Part shown: positions 21,384 through 26,754 of the stretch, piece by piece
How positions within the stretch are numbered: the stretch's first letter is position 1
How the letters are laid out: each line of letters starts with the position of its first letter
From: a virus
Direction: 5' to 3' (one strand)
DNA: 26,754 nucleotides
Virus record (IMG/VR): IMGVR_UViG_3300019768_000019
Coordinates: 1 to 26,754 of that record
Notes under the pieces: generated by a model
Told to the model about the DNA's origin: nothing
What the model saw: the letters and a program-made list of their open reading frames with translations, nothing else
Databases searched by the model: none
Position numbers and translations under genes: made by a program

Positions 21384-21800
21384 ATGGGTATGGATGAGAT
21401 GGTAGTAAGCCAGATAAATTTACGAATTGATGATGTAAATAGCAGGCAAGATAGTACTGATAGTATAATAGAGAGTATGAGAAAAGAGAACTCAGATGCT
21501 AATGGGCAAATGCTTGCAGCTGTTAACGAGCAGACTGTGGCGTTTAGTGAGATCAAAACTAAGCAGACTATATACGTGTCCATAGCAGTGTTTATTATGA
21601 CTATAGGGCTTAACTTCGGTATTGATATGTTTAAGGGTTATGAAGAGCCTGAAAAGGTAGCGTACTACAATAAGCGTATCAGGGACTCACAGACAGCAAT
21701 AGACCTGCAAAAGCAAGTTGATATGTTGACAGTACTGCTCAATAAAGAGCTGGAAAAAAGTAATAAGCAAAGTAATAAACAAAGGATAATAAATGAGTAA
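21384..21800 (+). CDS. Membrane protein with two coiled-coil arms (138 aa), possible spanin or holin partner
   Basis: The first 58 residues are helical and polar (SQINLRIDDVNSRQDSTDSI). A membrane helix follows at about 62-83 (TIYVSIAVFIMTIGLNFGI), then a second coil (90-130) with Lys/Gln-rich heptads. A mid-protein membrane helix is unlike classic inner-membrane spanins, which anchor at the N-terminus, so a spanin call is only tentative. It overlaps the endolysin start by 8 bp. The alternative ATG two codons in cannot be excluded. Confidence 0.6.
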   Translation: MGMDEMVVSQINLRIDDVNSRQDSTDSIIESMRKENSDANGQMLAAVNEQTVAFSEIKTKQTIYVSIAVFIMTIGLNFGIDMFKGYEEPEKVAYYNKRIRDSQTAIDLQKQVDMLTVLLNKELEKSNKQSNKQRIINE

Positions 21801-22206
21801 ATTCAAGTTTGGTAAGAAAAGTAAAGAAAAGTTAGATGGAGTAGATGAAAGAGTAAAGAGGCTGTGCGAAAAGGCGTTAAAGTACTCAACAGTAGACTTC
21901 AGTGTGATTGATGGGCTAAGAACTCAAAGTGAGCAGAAAGCTATGTTCGATAAGGGTGCAAGTGAGTTGGATGGGCAGATGCGTATAAGTGATCACCAGT
22001 TAGGGTTAGCTATTGATGTGATACCATATGTAAAGGGAATGGACCCATGGGACGTAGCAGATGATCAAGTTAAGCTAGCTTATATGGAGATGTACAGAGC
22101 GTTCATGAGAGCGAGTATGAAGTTAGGGATGTCACTAGAGTTCGGATTCGGCTACAATATCGGTGGCGGAAGAGACATGCCACACATATCCGTAAAGCAG
22201 ATGTAA
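21793..22206 (+). CDS. M15-family peptidoglycan endopeptidase (endolysin, 137 aa)
   Basis: Cuts peptide bridges in the cell wall at the end of infection. Motifs follow the VanY/T5-endolysin pattern: VIDGLRTQSEQ (38-48), SDHQLGLAIDV (66-76) with zinc ligands His68 and Asp75, and DMPHISVK (128-135) with catalytic Asp128 and zinc ligand His131. There is no signal peptide, so it needs the holin for export. AAAGGAT lies before the ATG. Length is typical for a single-domain enzyme of this class. Promoter copy E follows. Confidence 0.88.
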   Translation: MSKFKFGKKSKEKLDGVDERVKRLCEKALKYSTVDFSVIDGLRTQSEQKAMFDKGASELDGQMRISDHQLGLAIDVIPYVKGMDPWDVADDQVKLAYMEMYRAFMRASMKLGMSLEFGFGYNIGGGRDMPHISVKQM

Positions 22207-22218
22207 CTTAAGTGTAGT

Positions 22219-22240
22219 TTAACTAAGGAGTAGGTATAAT
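22219..22240 (+). promoter_or_regulatory. Rightward phage promoter, copy E (TTAACT-N10-TATAAT)
   Basis: Boxes at 22219-22224 and 22235-22240; the left box is TTAACT, the most divergent of the six. TATAAT ends 20 nt before the portal ATG. A seven-codon ORF (22241-22264, MANRKYK) starts immediately after the box and overlaps the portal start as ATGA, but it has no ribosome site. Drives portal and head genes. Confidence 0.6.
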
Positions 22241-22260
22241 ATGGCTAACAGGAAGTATAA

Positions 22261-24225
22261 ATGAAAATAAATAAAAGTAAATTACTTAAAGGTCTCAAGG
22301 CTGACCTAAAAGCCGCTGAGCCGATGCATGACGACTTACAAGGTAAGATTGAAGGATGGATTAGCGCTTATAACGGCGAACCATACGGCAATGAACAAAA
22401 AGGCAAGTCAGCTATTGTATCTAGAGATATAAAGAAGCAAAGTGAGTGGCAGCACTCTACTATTATAGATCCGTTCGTAAGTGCAGTTGATATAATTAAA
22501 GCTACTCCGGTTACTGCAGAGGACGTAGAGTCAGCTAGGCAGAATGAGCTAGTACTAAATACACAGTTCTGTAGACAGTTCAATAGATACAATTTCATGA
22601 CTAAAGCAGCTAAAGTACTAGATATGGAAGGTACAGCAGTTATTCAATGTGGTTGGGATTATGAAGATGAAGAGGTTGAAGTAGAAGTTCCTATTATTGG
22701 AAGAATGCCAGATGGATCAGAGATGATACTAGGTACACAGACTGTGACAGAGACTAGGATCATTACTAATAGACCAACTGCTATAGTATGTAGAAATGAA
22801 GACATATACATAGATCCGACTTGTATGGATGATATGGACAAGTGCCAGTTCGTAATATATAGGTACGAGACTGATATGAGTACGCTGAAGTCAGATGGTA
22901 GATATAAGAATCTAGATAAGGTAGCTAAAGGTTCACTAGGTGAGAATGAAGTAGACTTCGATAGTGAAGATGAGACTGAGTTCAGGTTCGAAGATGACCC
23001 GAGAAAGAAGAAGGTTGTATACGAGTACTGGGGTAACTATGATGTAGATGGTGATGGAATTACAGAACCGATAGTATGTACATGGATAGATGACGTAGTT
23101 ATTAGATTAGAGGATAACCCGTACCCAGACGGTAAACCACCATTCATAGTAGTACCATTCAATAGTGTACCATTCCAGATGCATGGAGAAGCTAATGCAG
23201 AGTTCATAGGTGACAATCAGAAGATCAAGACAGCAATTACTAGAGGTATTATTGATAATATGGCTCAAAGTAATAATGGGCAGAAAGGTATCCGTAAAGG
23301 AGCACTTGATGTAGCTAATAGACGTAAGTTCATCAATGGAGAGAACTTCGAGTTCAACGGTACACCAAATGACTTCTGGGATGGTAGCTACAACAGTATA
23401 CCAGGAAGTGCATTCGATATGCTAGGTATGATGAACAATGAGATTGAGTCAATTACTGGAGTTAAGTCGTTCAGTGGTGGAATCAGCGGTAACTCACTAG
23501 GAAGTACTGCCACTTCAGTTAGAGGCGCGTTAGATGCAACTAGTACAAGAAGGCTGAATATCGTTAGGAACATAAGTGAGAACTTAGTTAAGCCGTTAAT
23601 GAGAAAATGGATGAGTTACAATGCAGAGTTCCTAGATGATACAGAAGTAGTTAGGATGACTAATAACGAGTTCGTTGAAATTAGAAGAGATGACCTAGAA
23701 GGTAACATCGATATCGAGATTACGGTAAGTACTAATGAAGATAATGCAGCTAAGGCACAAGAGATTACATTCATGCTACAGACTCAAGGTCAGAGTATGA
23801 GTGAAGAGATGCAGTACAAGATGCTAGCTCAGTGGGCAGACTTAACTAAGCAACCAGAACTAGCTCAAGAATACAGAAACTGGCAACCACCTCAACCTAC
23901 TGAGACACAGATGAGAATGGAAGCAGCTGCAGTAAGAAAAGCTGAGTTAGAGAACATGAAGTTAGAAGCTGAGATTAATGACAGAAATGCAAGAGCTCAA
24001 GAGAATCAAATTGATGCATTTGCGAAAGAAGCTAAAGCAAGAAAAGAAATGGCGTCTGCTCGTAAAATAGAAAGTGAAGCAGATAGAATTGATTTAGATT
24101 TCCTTGAGAGAGATAGTGGAATAGCTCATGCAAGAAAAATGGAAGAGAAGGAATTTGATCGCCTAAGTAAATTAGACGAAAAGGCTTTTGACGCTATGCA
24201 TGGTAAAGAAAAAGGTACTAAGTAA
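22261..24225 (+). CDS. Portal protein (654 aa)
   Basis: Forms the ring at the head vertex through which DNA passes. The N-terminus has the portal pattern found in many podoviruses: AYNGEPYGNE, then SAIVSRDIKKQSEWQHSTII and DPFVSAVDIIKATPVTAEDV. The mid-region includes PFIVVPFNSVPFQMHGEANA (clip/stem side) and FDMLGMMNNEIESITGVKSF. The C-terminal 130 residues are a long Ala/Glu/Lys coiled coil (from about residue 545), matching portal barrel regions. AGGAAG precedes the ATG. It ends overlapping the homing endonuclease gene (TAATG). Confidence 0.88.
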   Translation: MKINKSKLLKGLKADLKAAEPMHDDLQGKIEGWISAYNGEPYGNEQKGKSAIVSRDIKKQSEWQHSTIIDPFVSAVDIIKATPVTAEDVESARQNELVLNTQFCRQFNRYNFMTKAAKVLDMEGTAVIQCGWDYEDEEVEVEVPIIGRMPDGSEMILGTQTVTETRIITNRPTAIVCRNEDIYIDPTCMDDMDKCQFVIYRYETDMSTLKSDGRYKNLDKVAKGSLGENEVDFDSEDETEFRFEDDPRKKKVVYEYWGNYDVDGDGITEPIVCTWIDDVVIRLEDNPYPDGKPPFIVVPFNSVPFQMHGEANAEFIGDNQKIKTAITRGIIDNMAQSNNGQKGIRKGALDVANRRKFINGENFEFNGTPNDFWDGSYNSIPGSAFDMLGMMNNEIESITGVKSFSGGISGNSLGSTATSVRGALDATSTRRLNIVRNISENLVKPLMRKWMSYNAEFLDDTEVVRMTNNEFVEIRRDDLEGNIDIEITVSTNEDNAAKAQEITFMLQTQGQSMSEEMQYKMLAQWADLTKQPELAQEYRNWQPPQPTETQMRMEAAAVRKAELENMKLEAEINDRNARAQENQIDAFAKEAKARKEMASARKIESEADRIDLDFLERDSGIAHARKMEEKEFDRLSKLDEKAFDAMHGKEKGTK

Positions 24226-25082
24226 TGACGCAGTGGGTAATATACAAGCATACAAGTGAAAGGTCAGGTAAGTCTTACGTAGGACTTACCAAGCGATCTA
24301 TGGAGTTAAGATGGAAAGAGCACTGCAGAGATGCTAGCATGGGAAGTGATAAGCACTTTCATAGAGCTATTAGGCTGTACGGAGAAGACAACTGGAAGCA
24401 TGAAGTGATCATAGAAGGTATTGATACTGTAGAGGAGGCTAACGCACTAGAGAAATTCTACATAAAACAATGTGATACGTTTGAGAATGGGTATAACCTA
24501 ACGCTCGGAGGTGATGGCGCGTTGTTTAATGATGATGAATTTACATTCTACAATAAGGAGCTCAATACTACTGAGACGTGTACAGTACATGAATTAAGTA
24601 TGAAGTACGAGCTACACCCAGGTTACGTTAGATACGTAGCTAAAGGAGAACGTGACCATTGCAGAGGTTGGTTCATATGGGTAGGAGATGAAGGTAACTA
24701 TGACACAGATCCGGTATACAAGTTTGAGCATAAGGATTACGGAGTTGAGGAGCTTACACTAAAAGGTATGGTAGATAAGTATAACCTTAGTAAAGGAAAC
24801 CTACATAGTGTAACTACAGGTAAGCGAAACCATACAAAAGGTTGGACACTGGTAGGAAACCAAGCAGTACTTACCGAACGCAAGGTGGCTCATAACGCTA
24901 TAGAAGTAGAAAAATACGATATGGACGGTAATACTGTATGTACTTACCCATCAATACTGCAAGCTGCTGAGGACAATGGGGTAGGTGAGCACATAGTAAG
25001 GGATAGATGTACAGGAAGAGCTGAAGGTATGTACAATTATCAAGGATACAGATTCAAAAACAAGAAAGAAGGAAGTAAGTAA
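24225..25082 (+). CDS. GIY-YIG homing endonuclease (285 aa), free-standing
   Basis: The GIY-YIG catalytic domain occupies residues 1-98: WVIYKH (Tyr7), YVGLT (Tyr18), ELRW (Arg29) with His33, ALEKFYIKQC (Glu76) and GYNLTLGGDG (Asn91). Two related DNA-binding modules follow at about 107-152 and 164-211; the cores HPGYVRYVAKGERDHCRGW and SKGNLHSVTTGKRNHTKGW show they are repeats. A third C-terminal module of NUMOD type (KYDMDGNTVCTYPSILQAAE) closes the protein. Such enzymes cut cognate alleles and copy themselves into them. No intron or intein border is visible; it overlaps genes on both sides by one base, in the portal-scaffold interval. Confidence 0.9.
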   Translation: MTQWVIYKHTSERSGKSYVGLTKRSMELRWKEHCRDASMGSDKHFHRAIRLYGEDNWKHEVIIEGIDTVEEANALEKFYIKQCDTFENGYNLTLGGDGALFNDDEFTFYNKELNTTETCTVHELSMKYELHPGYVRYVAKGERDHCRGWFIWVGDEGNYDTDPVYKFEHKDYGVEELTLKGMVDKYNLSKGNLHSVTTGKRNHTKGWTLVGNQAVLTERKVAHNAIEVEKYDMDGNTVCTYPSILQAAEDNGVGEHIVRDRCTGRAEGMYNYQGYRFKNKKEGSK

Positions 25083-25315
25083 TGGCAAATGGATTAGCAA
25101 CAGGAGCGGGTCAGGTTGACCCAAGAATGGTAGAAGAGGTAGCTATGATGCTACAACAAGGCGCGAACCCAGATGAGTTACTAGCTCAGGGAGTACCAAT
25201 GGAAGTACTAGAGATGGCTATGCAAATGCTACAAGGGCAAGTTGCTCAGGAGCAAGGACTAGCTAGAGGTGTACAAGGTGGTGGAATAGCACAAGCTCAA
25301 GGACTGATGGCGTAA
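25082..25315 (+). CDS. Small head-region protein (77 aa)
   Basis: Rich in Gln, Met, Ala and Gly, with helical pieces MVEEVAMMLQQGANPDELLA and GVPMEVLEMAMQMLQGQVAQ. Similar short proteins sit between portal and scaffold genes in related marine podoviruses, as I remember them; their role is unclear. AAGGAAG precedes the ATG, which overlaps the homing endonuclease stop. Promoter copy F follows. Confidence 0.65.
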   Translation: MANGLATGAGQVDPRMVEEVAMMLQQGANPDELLAQGVPMEVLEMAMQMLQGQVAQEQGLARGVQGGGIAQAQGLMA

Positions 25316-25322
25316 GCTTGAA

Positions 25323-25344
25323 TTAAGGAACTGGGTGCTATAAT
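25323..25344 (+). promoter_or_regulatory. Rightward phage promoter, copy F (TTAAGG-N10-TATAAT)
   Basis: Boxes at 25323-25328 and 25339-25344 with an extended -10 (TGC). Unlike the other copies, the leader is long (74 nt to the ATG at 25419). It holds hairpins GAACA/TGTTC (25357-25372) and CGAC/GTCG just after it. The -10 itself lies in a weak inverted repeat (CTGG/CCAG). Such 5' stems may stabilise the scaffold/capsid message. Confidence 0.7.
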
Positions 25345-25418
25345 ACCAGTAATAAAGAACATAATAGTGTTCGACTAGAAGATGTCGTTAAACTCAAAAT
25401 CAACAATTAAGGACTTGC

Positions 25419-25742
25419 ATGAACGCAAACAACCCACAAACTGAACAAGAGATGGAAATGGTGGAGACTCAATACTGGGCCGACCAATACGAAGCACTGA
25501 CAAGATTAGAGAGCAATAAAGACTTTCAGTTAGTAATCCTACAAGGTTACTTCAAAGACAGAGCATTAGACAACGTAAGTATGCTAGGTACAGACTATGC
25601 GAAGAAGACAGGAACAAGGCCTGAAATTATGGAAGCGTTAGTAGCTATCAGTACGTTACAAGATCACTTTAGTACTATTAAGAACATTGGTGGCATAGCT
25701 GAGGAAGATATTTCTGACTTAGAAGGACCAGAGGTAGAATAG
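25419..25742 (+). CDS. Small structural/head protein (107 aa)
   Basis: The pattern TRLESNKDFQLVILQGYFKD, then MLGTDYAKKTGTRPEIMEAL and LQDHFSTIKNIGG, recalls the small conserved protein preceding the scaffold gene in many podoviruses. It is helical, acidic and lacks a membrane segment. AAGGA is placed before the ATG. It is probably involved in head assembly; the exact function is unknown. It ends one base before the scaffold gene start. Confidence 0.7.
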   Translation: MNANNPQTEQEMEMVETQYWADQYEALTRLESNKDFQLVILQGYFKDRALDNVSMLGTDYAKKTGTRPEIMEALVAISTLQDHFSTIKNIGGIAEEDISDLEGPEVE

Positions 25743-25743
25743 T

Positions 25744-26754
25744 ATGGCGGAACTTACAGAAGATGAGTTTTATGCTATGGACGAAGAGGCTCAAGAAGCA
25801 GCCTTTCGTGAAGCTAAAGCAGCAATGGATGAAGAAGTTAGCCTGGATATGGACGAGGTAGAAGAGAAATACGAACCTGAAGCCGTATATGAAGAGGACG
25901 AAGTAGACGATGTCAACGAGGATGAAGATTCGGAAGAATCAGAAGACGAAGAGAACGAAGAAGCTATCCCAGAGGAAGATGAAGAAGAATTGGAACAACC
26001 TGATGAGGACTCCGACAAAACTGAAGATACTCAGGAAGATGGAACTGAAGATGAAGATGAAGCAGAAGATAAGGACTCTGATAGGGAGCTTGACAAAGAC
26101 GCTGAAGACAATCCTGAAAAAGAAGTAGAAGCTAAAACAGAAGAACCTAAGATATCAACGTATAAAGTTAAAGCACACGGAACAGAGTTAGAACTTACAC
26201 AAGAAGAGCTAATAAAACTGGCACCAAAGGCGTTAGATTATACAAAGAAGATGCAAGAGATTGCTCCACATAGGAAGAATATCAGCATCATGGTAGATAA
26301 TGAAATTACAGCAGATGACTTAAATCTATTAGTAGATATGAAGAAAGGTAATGTAGAAGCATTTAGCGCTATGTCGAAGATTGCCGGAGTAGACACAATG
26401 GAGATTGATGAGGAAAAGGCTGCTAGTTATCAACCGAGAGAGTACGGACGTACTGAGCAACAGCTTAAGATAGATGATGTAGTATCTAGCATAAGTACTG
26501 ATAAAGAATTTGAGATTACACAGAGTATTGTAGATAGACAATGGGATGCCAAGTCTAGAGACTACTTCAAGGGTAAGCCAGAGGACATTCAAGTGCTACA
26601 CGACGATATTAAGAGCGGTAGATACGGAGATATATCAGCTAAGGCAATGAAGTTGCGAGTGTTGGACAATGGTCCAGCTAAGTCGGATGTAGAATACTAC
26701 ATTGAGGCCGGACATCAGTACTACGCAGAGCAGGCGAAAACTGCAGAAGCGGAA
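25744..26754 (+). CDS. Acidic scaffold-like capsid assembly protein (partial, cut at right edge)
   Basis: Starts MAELTEDEFYAMDEEAQEAA and reads without a stop for 337 residues to the window end. Residues 20-135 are extremely acidic (long runs of Asp/Glu with scattered Lys), probably disordered. A more ordered part follows (YKVKAHGTELELTQEELIKL). T7-like scaffolds have this acidic, helical character, and this gene sits where a scaffold belongs, before the expected major capsid gene. Scaffolds fill the prohead and leave before DNA enters. The C-terminal capsid-binding end is not visible. Confidence 0.72.
   Translation, partial: MAELTEDEFYAMDEEAQEAAFREAKAAMDEEVSLDMDEVEEKYEPEAVYEEDEVDDVNEDEDSEESEDEENEEAIPEEDEEELEQPDEDSDKTEDTQEDGTEDEDEAEDKDSDRELDKDAEDNPEKEVEAKTEEPKISTYKVKAHGTELELTQEELIKLAPKALDYTKKMQEIAPHRKNISIMVDNEITADDLNLLVDMKKGNVEAFSAMSKIAGVDTMEIDEEKAASYQPREYGRTEQQLKIDDVVSSISTDKEFEITQSIVDRQWDAKSRDYFKGKPEDIQVLHDDIKSGRYGDISAKAMKLRVLDNGPAKSDVEYYIEAGHQYYAEQAKTAEAE

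Noticed and set aside
21384-21800. Firm call of an Rz-type spanin
   Set aside because: The membrane helix is in the middle rather than at the N-terminus, and no lipoprotein partner gene was seen.
22241-22264. Seven-codon ORF MANRKYK overlapping the portal start
   Set aside because: No ribosome site and it begins at the predicted promoter box; recorded only in the promoter entry.
25791-26018. Serine-rich antisense ORF and Lys-rich alternate frame over the scaffold acidic region
   Set aside because: Low-complexity GAA/GAT codons read in other frames give Ser or Lys runs; the forward acidic frame has context and an open frame to the edge.
1-26754. tRNA genes, CRISPR arrays, insertion sequences, integrase
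   Set aside because: No cloverleaf, no regularly spaced repeat-spacer array, no transposase and no recombinase motif could be seen on either strand.

Overview
The window is most of one tailed phage genome of the T7-like (podovirus) type. Its extreme left edge carries the start of a cellular gene. Bases 1-130 on the minus strand encode the N-terminus of a bacterial prolyl-tRNA synthetase (proS). The closest pattern I can recall is the Campylobacterota type (Campylobacter, Arcobacter, Sulfurimonas relatives), but that assignment is from memory. The phage is AT-rich and unusually rich in CTA, GTA and AGT triplets; the proS fragment is not. The simplest reading is a prophage, or a phage-host junction, lying directly upstream of proS. 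No integrase is visible in the window.

Layout. Bases 204-6884 form a leftward early block. It holds many tiny, often start-stop overlapping genes, several of them membrane proteins. It also holds an HNH nuclease with an N-terminal membrane segment and a compact single-subunit, T7-type RNA polymerase (3721-5778). A sigma70-like promoter (6942-6970) points left into this block. Bases 6888-7219 form a divergent control region with five TACGCA repeats, one of them inside a perfect palindrome. The rightward block begins at 7220 with a ParB-like DNA-binding protein. Small genes follow, then the packaging genes (terminase small and large), a head-tail adaptor and five tail-fibre-type genes, three of them with collagen-like Gly-X-Y stretches and one with a beta-propeller-like repeat domain. 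Next come a transglutaminase-like peptidase, a three-TM-type holin, a PAS-domain protein, a membrane coiled-coil protein and an M15 peptidase endolysin. The block continues with the portal, a GIY-YIG homing endonuclease and small head genes, and ends in an acidic scaffold-like protein that runs off the right edge.

Regulation. Six rightward transcription units are each preceded by TTAAGG-N10-TATAAT (two have variant left boxes: TTAAGC and TTAACT). In five of the six, the TATAAT lies 19-20 nt from the start codon. No copy was found in the leftward direction. This strand-specific cassette could be read by the phage RNA polymerase, or by host sigma70 with a phage-specific upstream element. Leftward genes use a different recurring leader, A/T-rich and ending in AAAAGGA. 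Several GC-richer structured segments (2646-2694, 3039-3237, 5779-6186) interrupt the leftward block and may be non-coding RNA or structured leaders.

Limits. Major capsid, DNA polymerase, helicase and the rest of the tail are not in the window and presumably lie to the right. All family calls come from reading motifs by eye; no searches were run.
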